NCBI GenBank assembly: GCA_905235375.1
Contig: CAJOLH010000003.1
Coordinates: 1-64,000, forward strand
DNA: 64,000 nucleotides
Direction: 5' to 3'
From: an uncultured Bacteroidales bacterium
GTDB taxonomy: Bacteria; Bacteroidota; Bacteroidia; Bacteroidales; UBA3663
Made by a program: the position numbers and the translations under genes. Position 1 is the first letter of the stretch, and each line of letters opens with the position of its first letter. A model generated the notes under the pieces. It was not told the DNA's origin. It did no database searches and worked only from the letters and a program-made list of their open reading frames with translations. Of this stretch, positions 44,928 through 54,028 are shown piece by piece.

Positions 44928-47455
44928 TATTCGTCCTTTTCGTCACCTTCATTTTCTTTCTCGCGATTATAACCATAAGCGTAGCCATAGCCATAACCAT
45001 ACGAATAACTGCGGCCATAACCATACGAATATCCATAACGGCTGCCATACTTATGATAACCATATCGGCTGAAGGCATCAGTAGGAGCATTGAGCAGAAT
45101 TGTCATCTTTGGAAGACGATTCTCGTCGTAATACTTCTGTACATCCGGTAGTGCAGAGAGTTGCAACGCCTCTGCACGAACAACAAAGATAGTCATATCT
45201 GCCAATCGTGAAATGATGGTAGCATCTGCCACAATCTCGAGAGGTGGGCAATCGAGGAAGATATAATCATAATCCTTACGAACAGATGCAATGAGAGCAT
45301 CCAATTTTTGATCATAAAGCAATTCTGTTGGATTCGGTGGGACCTTACCAGCAGGCAAGACCATAAGATCTGGGACCTCTGGAACGGGTTTGATCAATTC
45401 ACGAAAATCATCGACATAACCACCCAAATAATTGGATAATCCTTTGGAATGTTTGCCAACAAGGGCCGAAAGCGAACGCTTGCGCATATCTAGGTCGATA
45501 ACAAGTACCTTCTTTTTCTTAAAAGTCAAGGCTAACCCAAGATTGCTGACTATAAAGGTCTTGCCAGAATTTGGATTGAAGGAGGTCATCATGATAACAC
45601 GAGCTTCGTCAGTCCTTCCTGCCACAAATTCCATATTGGTACGAATAACACGGAATGCTTCATTCATCACATTGGTGCTGTTCTCCTTTACCACCATGTG
45701 AAGCGTCTTGTCCTCACGATGTTTTCTGCCTTTCAACAAATCCTTGATTTTAGTAACTTTACGAGAGAACCAGGAACGATTATCCATCAATGGCAATTCC
45801 CCAAGGAATGGAATATTCAAATTATCCAGATCCTTGCGTCCACGCACAGAGGTGTTGGCTAACTCCCGTAGGATAAGAAATGCTATCGGAATAAGCAGAC
45901 CAACAAGCATGCAAAGCAAATAAACTCTTATGGCTACAGGAGAAGTGGGTGAATTACTGCCAGATGGTGGAGTAACGACTCTGTTATTATATGCCGTAAA
46001 CGCCTGGGAAAGTTCATTTTCTTCTCGCTTTTGAAGAAGGAACAAATAAAGTGATTCCTTAACCTTCTGCTGACGTTCGATAGAAAGGAGGTATTTGTTT
46101 TGTGAAGGAGAAGCAGCTACTTTGACATTGCTTTGTGCTCGTACACCTTGGGCAGAACGAATATATAGATTCAATTCATCGATATGATTATCGATGGAGT
46201 TAATCATCGTGGCTCGAAGGGCTGCTAACTGAGCATCAATATCCTTGACTATCGGGTTTTCCAAAGAGCTTGCGGAAACCAAGTTGTTACGTCGCATCAG
46301 CAAGGCATTATATTGACTAATTTGACCCGTAATACTTGCATTACTCAATCCTTGGCTTGCAGGCAACAATTGAGTAAAATTGTTTTCATTAGTCAGATAA
46401 CTTCGTAATGAACGAGCCATATATAACTGATTATTATAGCCAATAATCTGTGAATTTGCTGATGCAGCCTGGTTAACATACATACCTGCCATTGATTCAG
46501 CATTACCAATAATCAGATTATCCGATTTATAATCTGAGATGTTGCTGTCCACACTGCCTAATTCATTCTCAATCACGTTTAATCGCTCACTGATAAACTG
46601 ATTGGTGCTGATGGAAACCTGATTACGATCATCCATCCATTGCTCGTTGTAAATGGCAATCACACTGTATAAAACCTCTTCTGCTCGTTGAATATCATTA
46701 TCTTTAACTTCCAAATTAATAATCGTTGAACCAGCCTCAGACTTAACTTTCATCTCGTTCGAATATTTGGATAAAGCTGCTTGAGCACGTAGATGTGTCA
46801 CAGTAATAGGACGCTCCGGTTTATAAAAATAAGGTGTGGAAGTGATAACAAGATTACCGATGGGTGTGGCAATAGTCCGACCTAACTGCCCAGACAAAGG
46901 AGAGGTTTCTATTACTCGACCATTCCGAACGAAATTACTTAAAACGAAAGTGCTGTCATTGTCAAAGACTACAGAAACTTTGCTTGATTCTTGCTCCTTT
47001 GCCTCAAGCAGCTTCATGTCGATTGGCAAATTGCTGCCATAAAGAACTGCATTTCGAAATGTGCCTTCAATCTCATACTCCATCTGAAGATTTAGTCGAC
47101 GAATAACTTCTGACATCACAACAGGTGATTTGATAGTAAAAATTTCATTCGTCAAATCGACAGACTGTATCAAAAGACTGGCATCACTATAGCCGTAAGC
47201 TGATGAACCCAAAATATTACTTTTATTCATGTCTTTCAAAAGAATAGAAGCTTTTCGGGTATAAGTGGGACGAGTTTTACGAAGGTAAATATTTGCAACA
47301 CCATATCCAAGAATCACACATAAAAGGATCCAATACCAGTTAGAAAAAAGAATAAGCAGGATATCCGAGATCCGTAAGGACTGGGTAGAAGCGGCAGACT
47401 GCGCCGAGTTCTGCTGCTGAACAGCGGATTGTTGCTGATTATTATTGGGGAGCAT
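44927..47455 (-). CDS. Wzc-like polysaccharide co-polymerase and tyrosine autokinase
   Basis: An 842-residue inner-membrane protein. Residues about 25-60 hold the first membrane segment and Wzz start; 60-500 are periplasmic with coiled-coil character; a second membrane segment (YLLCMLVGLLIPIAFLIL) is near 515. The cytoplasmic BY-kinase domain has Walker A FNPNSGKTFIVSN, Walker A' KVLVIDLDMRKRS and Walker B DYIFLDCPP. The C-terminus is a tyrosine-glycine tail with 14 tyrosines within about 33 residues, followed by an acidic end. The tail is autophosphorylated in this family and controls chain length and export. No Wzb-type phosphatase gene is seen in the window. Confidence 0.93.
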   Translation of the reverse strand: MLPNNNQQQSAVQQQNSAQSAASTQSLRISDILLILFSNWYWILLCVILGYGVANIYLRKTRPTYTRKASILLKDMNKSNILGSSAYGYSDASLLIQSVDLTNEIFTIKSPVVMSEVIRRLNLQMEYEIEGTFRNAVLYGSNLPIDMKLLEAKEQESSKVSVVFDNDSTFVLSNFVRNGRVIETSPLSGQLGRTIATPIGNLVITSTPYFYKPERPITVTHLRAQAALSKYSNEMKVKSEAGSTIINLEVKDNDIQRAEEVLYSVIAIYNEQWMDDRNQVSISTNQFISERLNVIENELGSVDSNISDYKSDNLIIGNAESMAGMYVNQAASANSQIIGYNNQLYMARSLRSYLTNENNFTQLLPASQGLSNASITGQISQYNALLMRRNNLVSASSLENPIVKDIDAQLAALRATMINSIDNHIDELNLYIRSAQGVRAQSNVKVAASPSQNKYLLSIERQQKVKESLYLFLLQKREENELSQAFTAYNNRVVTPPSGSNSPTSPVAIRVYLLCMLVGLLIPIAFLILRELANTSVRGRKDLDNLNIPFLGELPLMDNRSWFSRKVTKIKDLLKGRKHREDKTLHMVVKENSTNVMNEAFRVIRTNMEFVAGRTDEARVIMMTSFNPNSGKTFIVSNLGLALTFKKKKVLVIDLDMRKRSLSALVGKHSKGLSNYLGGYVDDFRELIKPVPEVPDLMVLPAGKVPPNPTELLYDQKLDALIASVRKDYDYIFLDCPPLEIVADATIISRLADMTIFVVRAEALQLSALPDVQKYYDENRLPKMTILLNAPTDAFSRYGYHKYGSRYGYSYGYGRSYSYGYGYGYAYGYNREKENEGDEKDE

Positions 47456-47474
47456 CGCTATAGAAATTTATGAA

Positions 47475-48293
47475 TTATTTGAAAAGTGCAATCAGACTAA
47501 AAATACTGGTGATGATACCAACCCAAAAAGTGTAGTTGACCATCTGAGAACCATATTGTGTTGTTGTTCGTTTAACCTTGTTGTTAGGCTCAATATAAAT
47601 GACATCATTCTGTTGTAGATAAAAGACTGGAGAATTATACACGTCTTCTGCAGAACAAAAATTCACTTCGTAAGCGATACGCTTATCCATACCGACTTCT
47701 CGGATTACCTTGACATTTTCACGGAGACCTGTCAACTGGAGATCGCCTGCCTGTGCCATTGCATCAATGAGCGTAAAATTGTCACGATCTATATTGATTC
47801 GCCCTGCATGTCCAGCAGAACCAATGATTGTTACAAATAGATTATTATAATCAACTGTCACGACTGGATCCTTTACCAAATTCTGATCCTGTATCATCTT
47901 CTTGATGAATTCCTCTAATTCAATTCGGGTTTTACCAGCGACAGGGATACGACCCAAAACAGGGAAATCAATGCACCCATCATTGCCAACAACATAATAA
48001 GAATCCCTTCGATTGTTTGTTCCAGTTCCTCCTCCTGAAGCATTGCCCACTGAATAATTACTATACAATGAAAACAGCGAAGATAATGCCGCATCACGTG
48101 TGGATACAAGAATACTAATCTCATCGCCTTCCTGAAATACTACAGCTTGAGGTTTAGCAATCGTTACCTCCTGCTCCAACGGCATGTCCTGAAAGTAAGT
48201 AATGTTGTAAGGTGTGGCACATCCCGAAATAATCAGGAGTGCAATAGCGAAAAATGAAGCGCGGATAGCGCAATGTTTGTTAAATCGTGTCAT
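47475..48293 (-). CDS. Wza-like polysaccharide export outer-membrane lipoprotein
   Basis: A 272-residue protein with a lipoprotein signal: ALLIISGCATPYN, Cys25 being the lipidated residue. The polysaccharide export domain follows with FQEGDEISILVSTRD, CIDFPVLGRIPVAGKTRIELEEFI and a SLBB-type segment VTIIGSAGHAGRINID. A C-terminal hydrophobic segment (FWVGIITSIFSLIALF) fits the outer-membrane helix of Wza. It forms the exit channel with Wzc. It is the first gene after the promoter at 48425-48456 and is 19 bases before wzc. Confidence 0.92.
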   Translation of the reverse strand: MTRFNKHCAIRASFFAIALLIISGCATPYNITYFQDMPLEQEVTIAKPQAVVFQEGDEISILVSTRDAALSSLFSLYSNYSVGNASGGGTGTNNRRDSYYVVGNDGCIDFPVLGRIPVAGKTRIELEEFIKKMIQDQNLVKDPVVTVDYNNLFVTIIGSAGHAGRINIDRDNFTLIDAMAQAGDLQLTGLRENVKVIREVGMDKRIAYEVNFCSAEDVYNSPVFYLQQNDVIYIEPNNKVKRTTTQYGSQMVNYTFWVGIITSIFSLIALFK

Positions 48294-48424
48294 ATCGCAG
48301 TTGTTAAATTAGTTTCAGTAATTGAAAAATGCAGCAGAAATCAATGTTAAGGTTTTCAACGCCTACGGCTATGGATGTCACATCAACAGATGGCACAACC
48401 ATTAAGGATGAATAATAAACGCCG

Positions 48425-48456
48425 CAAATTTATATAAAAAAAATAACACCCCCAAA
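48425..48456 (-). promoter_or_regulatory. Consensus Bacteroidetes promoter of the capsule operon
   Basis: On the - strand TTTG (48453-48456) is followed by exactly 20 bases and TAAATTTG (48425-48432), a full match to the Bacteroidetes consensus TTTG-N19-21-TAnnTTTG. The expected transcript start near 48415 leaves a leader of about 120 bases before wza. The promoter lies inside the terminator hairpin of the upstream ABC exporter operon. No inverted repeats of the phase-variable capsule-promoter type were seen beside it. Confidence 0.8.
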
Positions 48457-48493
48457 TAATAAAGGATATTTTTGTTATTAAAGGGTGTTATTT
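48436..48493 (-). terminator. Terminator of the ABC exporter operon
   Basis: An 11-bp outer stem (aaataacaccc at 48441-48451 with gggtgttattt at 48483-48493) and an AT-rich inner stem enclose a short loop. On the - strand the stem is followed by eight T residues. It lies 21 bases after the permease stop codon. It shares bases with the capsule promoter. Confidence 0.75.
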
Positions 48494-48514
48494 TGTCATT
48501 TTTGCTATTTTTAG

Positions 48515-49852
48515 TTACTGGCGTATCCATTTTATGAGTTCTTTCCACTCAAATTTCTTGCCATACATGAGTATTCCAGTCCGATAGATGCGAGCCGCAA
48601 GCCATAGAACCACAAAGGCTGTAACAATCAAGATGCCCAAGGAAAGAACGATTTCCCAAGCCGGCACATCGTAAGGCAAACGGACCATCATCGTGATGGG
48701 AGAGGTGAAAGGAATCATCGAACACCACCATGCCAATGGTCCATCGGGATTCTCCATCGAAAACATACCGGCATAAAGCGCAAAAATCATGAAGAACATG
48801 ATAGGCCCCATGAACTGGGACGTATCCTGCTGCTGATCGACAGCTGAACCAAAGGCAGCAAAAAGACTCGCATACAATAGATATCCTCCAATGAAATAAA
48901 GCACGAAACATGAAAGAATCAAGGGGTAATCAATGCTGAAAATCATTTGAATAATTTCCTTCATGTCTGAATCAAGAGCAATACCCGAGGTGCCCATCGC
49001 CTCAATGGCTTCTGTTGACCCCATGGGAGACATCATCTCTGGAGACATATTCAAACCAAAAATCCCTGCAGCAATGGTACCACCCACGCTCAGTAGAATA
49101 CCCCAAATCGCAAACTGTGTGAAACCAACAAGCGCTACGCCAATAATCTTACCCAACATCAGCTCCAAAGGCTTGCAAGAAGAGACAATAACCTCGACAA
49201 TACGATTGGTCTTCTCTTCCACTACACCACTCATGATCATTGCGCCATAGGAGAGCACAAACATATAAATAGCAAGGGCAAGGATGAGTCCAAGAATGGA
49301 TGACAATTCAGAGCTGCTGATACTTTCTTCTCCCTGCTCATCCCATTTGACCGAATTCACATGAAGATTGACATCGCAATCCTTGACAATCTCCTCCAGA
49401 TTGTCAATACCATAGCTTTCGATACGAGCTTTGCGCAATGCAGGACGAAGGAAATGCTCTATTTCGCGACTGAAAGAACGAGGGACAGAAGATTCGCTGT
49501 ATATGCTGAATTCCAAAGTACTGTCGATATTGGCAGGAATAACCACGAGGGCATAGTAATCCTTGCCACCAGCGATATACACAGCATGAGCATCCTCTGC
49601 ATCTTGGGGGGCAATGGCAACAAAATGGAACTCATCGACATCCTTAATCAGAGGAGCATAACTTTGCCCAGGGCTTTGGTCGATAACAGCCACCACTTTT
49701 TCGTCATTGCTGCGGACACTGCTTAACATGATAGGAGCAACGACACAAAGCAATATAGAAAGAATAGGCACAAGCAAGGTCGTCAAAATGAACGACTTTT
49801 TTCCAACCGTTTGCAAATATTCCCTCTGAATGATTAATCCAAGTCTTGACAT
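48515..49852 (-). CDS. ABC transporter permease (NatB/ABC-2 type)
   Basis: A 445-residue permease. One N-terminal membrane segment (FILTTLLVPILSILLCVVAPIML) is followed by a large extracytoplasmic domain (about residues 40-175) and then five or six C-terminal helices with SYGAMIMSGVVEEKTNRIVEVIVSS, the conserved coupling region of ABC-2/NatB permeases, and PLELMLGKIIGVALVG. Such proteins pair with the ATPase encoded just upstream. The substrate is unknown; Na+ or small-molecule export is the usual annotation. The gap to the ATPase gene carries short repeats. Confidence 0.87.
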   Translation of the reverse strand: MSRLGLIIQREYLQTVGKKSFILTTLLVPILSILLCVVAPIMLSSVRSNDEKVVAVIDQSPGQSYAPLIKDVDEFHFVAIAPQDAEDAHAVYIAGGKDYYALVVIPANIDSTLEFSIYSESSVPRSFSREIEHFLRPALRKARIESYGIDNLEEIVKDCDVNLHVNSVKWDEQGEESISSSELSSILGLILALAIYMFVLSYGAMIMSGVVEEKTNRIVEVIVSSCKPLELMLGKIIGVALVGFTQFAIWGILLSVGGTIAAGIFGLNMSPEMMSPMGSTEAIEAMGTSGIALDSDMKEIIQMIFSIDYPLILSCFVLYFIGGYLLYASLFAAFGSAVDQQQDTSQFMGPIMFFMIFALYAGMFSMENPDGPLAWWCSMIPFTSPITMMVRLPYDVPAWEIVLSLGILIVTAFVVLWLAARIYRTGILMYGKKFEWKELIKWIRQ

Positions 49853-49898
49853 TGAATAATGATTATTATTGGAAAGATAGTGACTATAATAACTAAAG

Positions 49899-49934
49899 GG
49901 CTATAGTGGCTATTGCGGCTATAGTGGCTATAAT
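49899..49934. repeat. Short 18-bp direct repeat between the ABC genes
   Basis: ggctatagtggctat occurs at 49899 and again at 49917, an 18-base period, followed by a degenerate third copy (about 49935-49948). Related ctata motifs continue on both sides. No function is evident; it may be simple slippage. Confidence 0.6.
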
Positions 49935-49949
49935 TACTATAGAGCTATA

Positions 49950-50819
49950 TTAACTATTGACTTTCAGTTTGTCTGCGGCTCCTACAGCCTGCATAAATAT
50001 CTGCTGCATCGTGGGGAGCACCTCATGGAAACCAGCAAGCGGGTACTGTGCATTCAGCTGAGCTATTGCATCGTGAATCGACATACCCTTGGGAAGCTGA
50101 TAATCAAACTCCTGTCCGTCCTCTAAAAGGACACGGAACTGATGGGTACGATATTTATGACGAATCTCATCCACCCTGCCCTGAAGTACAACCTCAGAAT
50201 GATTGATAAGCGTTATCTCCTGACAAATCTCCTCGACCGAAGACATGTTGTGAGTCGAAAAAAGAATAGCAGCACCCTCATCCTTCAAACGGATAATCTC
50301 GCGCTTGAGCTGCTCCGCATTGACAGGATCAAAGCCCGAGAACGGCTCATCGAAGATAAGCAATGGCGGACGATGTATAACCGTAGCAATAAACTGAACT
50401 TTCTGGGCCATACCCTTTGAAAGCTGTTCCACTTTCTTATCGCGCCAATTGCCAAGGTCGAAACGCTCAAGCCACTCCTTCATCCGCACGATGGCATCAT
50501 GCCTGGAAAGTCCACGAAGTCGAGCAAGATAAACAATCTCGTCCTGCACCTTCATCTTCTTGTAGAGGCCACGCTCCTCCGGCAGGTAACCGATATGACG
50601 AATATCATCATCGGTCATCGGACGACCATGCATCAGCACGTTGCCACTGTCGGCATGTGTGATACGATTGATGATGCGAATCAGACTGGTCTTGCCTGAA
50701 CCGTTAGGACCCAACAGTCCATAAATGGATCCATCGGGCACCTTTAGATTGACATGACTCAAGGCAACATGATTTCCATATCTCTTACTGACGTCGGCAA
50801 CTTCTATAAATGATGACAT
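49950..50819 (-). CDS. ABC transporter ATP-binding protein (NatA-like)
   Basis: A 289-residue ATPase. Walker A GLLGPNGSGKTSLIRII is near residues 34-50, the signature motif reads EQLSKGMAQKVQF, Walker B LLIFDEPFSGFDPVN, and the switch histidine is in FSTHNMSSVEEI. A C-terminal domain of about 75 residues follows, as in the NatA/DrrA group. It energises the adjacent permease. It begins the two-gene exporter unit downstream of the hairpin at 50878-50906. Confidence 0.92.
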   Translation of the reverse strand: MSSFIEVADVSKRYGNHVALSHVNLKVPDGSIYGLLGPNGSGKTSLIRIINRITHADSGNVLMHGRPMTDDDIRHIGYLPEERGLYKKMKVQDEIVYLARLRGLSRHDAIVRMKEWLERFDLGNWRDKKVEQLSKGMAQKVQFIATVIHRPPLLIFDEPFSGFDPVNAEQLKREIIRLKDEGAAILFSTHNMSSVEEICQEITLINHSEVVLQGRVDEIRHKYRTHQFRVLLEDGQEFDYQLPKGMSIHDAIAQLNAQYPLAGFHEVLPTMQQIFMQAVGAADKLKVNS

Positions 50820-50877
50820 TTATCTGATTCAAGAAATATTTAATACAATTTACTATTCATGTTTGGGAAAGCAGGTG

Positions 50878-50906
50878 CGTCCAAAGCTTGAAATAAACTT
50901 TGGACG
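50878..50906 (-). terminator. Hairpin after the aldo/keto reductase gene
   Basis: A perfect 9-bp stem (cgtccaaag with ctttggacg) around an 11-base loop lies 11 bases beyond the reductase stop. No T-tract follows on the - strand, so it may act as an RNA stabiliser or a weak terminator before the ABC genes. Confidence 0.45.
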
Positions 50907-50917
50907 AACCCAACCTT

Positions 50918-52384
50918 TTAGGCATTTCGCTTCAAATCCTCAACGAACTTATTGATACGCTCCATCTGACGCGAGATTCTGATGTTCTGCGGACAATGCG
51001 GCTCACACTGGTTACACCCTACACAATGATCTGCCTGACGCAAACGCGGCACCGCACGATCGTAGGAAATCAGGTAATCGCGACGCAACTTGGCGTAATC
51101 AGGATCCTCCTCGCCTGCAGGAAGCGAACCCTCGTTTACACATTTATTATAATGTACGAAAATAGCGGGAATGTTCAAACCATACGGACATGGCATACAA
51201 TAATTGCAGTCGTTGCAGGGGATCAGCGGATATTTGAGAATAAGCTGGGCTGCTTCCTCAAGATAATCAAGGTCCTCGTCGGTCAATGGCTTCATAGGAC
51301 TATAGGTGCGAAGATTATCCTCCAGATGCTCCATATATGTCATGCCTGACAACGCGGTTAATACGTGCTCAAAATGTCCACAGAAACGGAATGCCCAAGA
51401 AGCGGAGCTCATCTGTGGTTCACGGCTCTTGAAATGAGCGATGACATGATTTGGAAGACGGCTCAAGCGTCCACCAAGCAGCGGCTCCATAACCACAGCC
51501 ATAATTCCACGCTTGTTCAGCTCATTATAAAGATATTCGGCATTGGTATTGCGGCTATTCTGCTCGCTGGCATGTCGCCAGTCCACATAGTTCATCTGAA
51601 TCTGAACAAATTCCCAGTGATACAGGCCTTCATCATGCCACTTGAGCAACATGTCGAAGACCCTAATATCGCCATGATAGCTGAATCCAAGATTACGGAT
51701 GATGCCCTTCTTCTTCTGTTCCACTAGCCAGTCGAGGATCCCATTCTCCATGAAACGCTTGTTGAATGTCTCGATGGCATCCAATTCCCTGCCTCCTTCA
51801 CGTGCTCCACCGCCGATGGCATGCAGCAACAGGTAGTCGATATAATCGGTCTGCAGATTCTTAAGGCTCCTATGGAACATATCCTGTGAAGCTTTGGTTG
51901 ACCAATCCTGAGGTGCAAAGTTCGACAGCTTGGTAGCAATATAGAAGCTTTTGCGTGGGAAACCCGATTGCTTCAGGGCCGTGCCTGTTGCCAACTCCGA
52001 GAAACCCTTGCAATACGCAGGGCTGGTGTCGAAATAATTCACACCATGTTCCAACGCATATTTCACCAATTTATTGGTCTGCTCCTGATCAATAGAATTT
52101 TCGCCAGCACCCTGATTTCTTCCAGAAGTCTGGGGAAGGCGCATCATGCCGTAGCCGAGAAGCGAGACCTTGTCTCCTGTGTAAGGATTGATGCGATAGG
52201 ACATCTCGCCCAGCTGATCCTCACTGAAAGGGCTTCCCGCAGGGTCAAAATCGCCAATGACATCCTGCGTCTTGACTGTACCGCCCGTACATGACTGAAG
52301 TGCAACGCCAGCTCCAACAACTGCACTTCCCAAGCCTAAACGACGAAGAAACTCTCGCCTATTGATTGTATTCTGTTTTTCCAT
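50918..52384 (-). CDS. Tat-type aldo/keto reductase with C-terminal ferredoxin cysteines
   Basis: A 488-residue protein. From the ATG at 52384 it starts MEKQNTINRREFLRRLGLGS, a twin-arginine-type signal with a possible lipid cysteine in ALQSCTGG. Residues about 60-340 follow an aldo/keto reductase barrel (GYGMMRLPQ, YFDTSPAYCKG, DYIDYLLLHA). The C-terminus holds cysteine groups CNDCNYCMPCPYG and CVGCNQCEPHCPQN, fitting one or two iron-sulphur clusters. Exported AKR-ferredoxin proteins of this type are common in anaerobes, with unknown substrate. It lies seven bases from the polyferredoxin gene, so electrons may pass between them. Confidence 0.85.
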   Translation of the reverse strand: MEKQNTINRREFLRRLGLGSAVVGAGVALQSCTGGTVKTQDVIGDFDPAGSPFSEDQLGEMSYRINPYTGDKVSLLGYGMMRLPQTSGRNQGAGENSIDQEQTNKLVKYALEHGVNYFDTSPAYCKGFSELATGTALKQSGFPRKSFYIATKLSNFAPQDWSTKASQDMFHRSLKNLQTDYIDYLLLHAIGGGAREGGRELDAIETFNKRFMENGILDWLVEQKKKGIIRNLGFSYHGDIRVFDMLLKWHDEGLYHWEFVQIQMNYVDWRHASEQNSRNTNAEYLYNELNKRGIMAVVMEPLLGGRLSRLPNHVIAHFKSREPQMSSASWAFRFCGHFEHVLTALSGMTYMEHLEDNLRTYSPMKPLTDEDLDYLEEAAQLILKYPLIPCNDCNYCMPCPYGLNIPAIFVHYNKCVNEGSLPAGEEDPDYAKLRRDYLISYDRAVPRLRQADHCVGCNQCEPHCPQNIRISRQMERINKFVEDLKRNA

Positions 52385-52391
52385 AGCACAA

Positions 52392-53999
52392 TTAGATTTC
52401 ACGTTGAACATCTATTCCCTCAACATAAATTGCGGAGAATGGTCTTGCAGGGCAAAGATTCTCGCAAGCTCCGCATCCGATGCATCGCTCTTCATCAACA
52501 GTAGGGATGAGCAAACTCCTGCGATCGTCGGGATTGCTGTGCACCATCTTGATGGCCGAAGTTGGACAACGACGGCTGCAGAGGCCACAACTCACTTCAT
52601 CGGTATTGACAATACAATTCTCGGCAATCCAATGAGCAGTACCAATCTTGGTACTCGACTTCACGGCACGACGTTCCTTATCATTACCCGGGAACTTGAC
52701 AATAGCTCCTGCAGGACAAACATCCGAGCAACGTGTACATTCTGGTCGGCAAAAGCCACGCTCATAACTGCTCGTTGGCATCATCATGTGCAAGAGGTCA
52801 TTGCTCGGACGAAGCACATCATTCGGACACTCCGATACACAAAGCTGGCAGCCCGTACACTTCGTTTGCATATTCTTAAGGCTGATGGCTCCTGGCGGAC
52901 AAATCGGCTGTTTCCGCTCCGGACGCTTCTTTCCGGTAATGACTGACAATCCACCATCCGTAGTTTTCTCTTGGGCGCTGACGAAAGATGCACCAAGCAC
53001 CGTAGCCGTAGCCGTCATGAAAGCGCGTCGTGTAGGACCTGCATCTTGGGCTGAAGCGTTTGAATTACTTGATGCGCTAACAGCATCGGATTTCTTCGAT
53101 GCACCAAGTTGTGCATCGCTCGAAGGGCATGAAACGCGCGAGAATGAAAGAGCCCCATGCTGACACGTGCCAATACAGTTGAAGCAATCGACGCAACGCG
53201 TACTGTCAACGGCGGGGACAAGACCCTTCTGCTTCTCATCGCGATTAGGAATGAAGATAGCAGAGCTCTTGCAGGCACGTTCACACAGGCGACACGATTT
53301 GCACTTGTCTGCCTTGATATCTATGCCAACAACTCGCTTGGCAGAAAGAATGCCGAGCAAAGTTCCGACAGGGCAAAGGCGATTGCAGTAGAAACGACCA
53401 TCAATCCAAGCCATAACAAAAATGACCAGGAATGTCACAGCCGCGACAATGAGGACAGGCATCGAGCGCATCCAGACACTCACTTGATAATAATCAAAGG
53501 TGCCTGCAGCCTCGCTCTGGTCGGCAAGTAAGTTATTGCCCATCTCGAACAATGGCTGAAGCAGCATGGTGACAATGCGGCCAAACGAACTATACGGTGC
53601 AAGCAACTGAACAAATGTGCCGAAGCCAGCAAAGAGACAAACAACAAACAAACCGAAAATCGTGTAACGTAGAATGTTGAGACCCTTGCTGTTCTCGTAG
53701 GAGAATCGACCAAAACGACGCTTGTTCTTGTCAAGCTTGAGTTTGCCTGAAATCCAAGAAATAACGTCCTGCATAATTCCCAAAGGACATATCACAGAAC
53801 AATAAATACGACCCATGAGCACTGTGACAGCAGCAAGGACTATCACCACCACCCAATTGAAAGCGAGCAATGCAGGCAGAAACTGCAGTTTGGCCATCCA
53901 TCCCACACAATGCTGAGCAGTGCCAGTAAAGTCAAGGAACAGCCAATTGAGGCCCAGAAAGAAGACGAGGGCCAGAAGTCGGCGAATGTGCTTAAGCAT
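52392..53999 (-). CDS. Membrane polyferredoxin (NapH/4Fe-4S type) with internal Tat-like segment
   Basis: A 535-residue protein. The N-terminal part (to about 235) has four or five membrane helices with the NapH motifs YCSVICPLGIMQD and YCNRLCPVGTLLG. Then come two 4Fe-4S motifs (CKSCRLCERACKS, CVDCFNCIGTCQHG), a low-complexity serine/alanine linker, and at about residue 325 TRRAFMTATATVLGASF, which looks like a twin-arginine signal. Further clusters follow (CTGCQLCVSECPND, CTRCSDVCPAG, CGLCSRRCPTS, CIGCGACENLCPAR). It resembles a NapH-like membrane protein joined to an exported ferredoxin. It probably passes electrons to the adjacent reductase. It starts 29 bases after dnaJ. Confidence 0.82.
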   Translation of the reverse strand: MLKHIRRLLALVFFLGLNWLFLDFTGTAQHCVGWMAKLQFLPALLAFNWVVVIVLAAVTVLMGRIYCSVICPLGIMQDVISWISGKLKLDKNKRRFGRFSYENSKGLNILRYTIFGLFVVCLFAGFGTFVQLLAPYSSFGRIVTMLLQPLFEMGNNLLADQSEAAGTFDYYQVSVWMRSMPVLIVAAVTFLVIFVMAWIDGRFYCNRLCPVGTLLGILSAKRVVGIDIKADKCKSCRLCERACKSSAIFIPNRDEKQKGLVPAVDSTRCVDCFNCIGTCQHGALSFSRVSCPSSDAQLGASKKSDAVSASSNSNASAQDAGPTRRAFMTATATVLGASFVSAQEKTTDGGLSVITGKKRPERKQPICPPGAISLKNMQTKCTGCQLCVSECPNDVLRPSNDLLHMMMPTSSYERGFCRPECTRCSDVCPAGAIVKFPGNDKERRAVKSSTKIGTAHWIAENCIVNTDEVSCGLCSRRCPTSAIKMVHSNPDDRRSLLIPTVDEERCIGCGACENLCPARPFSAIYVEGIDVQREI

Positions 54000-54028
54000 A
54001 GAGAATAGTTGGTAAAAATAGTAAGAAA

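Noticed and set aside
48294..48514. Invertible capsule promoter of the Bacteroides type
   Set aside because: No flanking inverted repeats suitable for a site-specific invertase and no invertase gene were found in the window.
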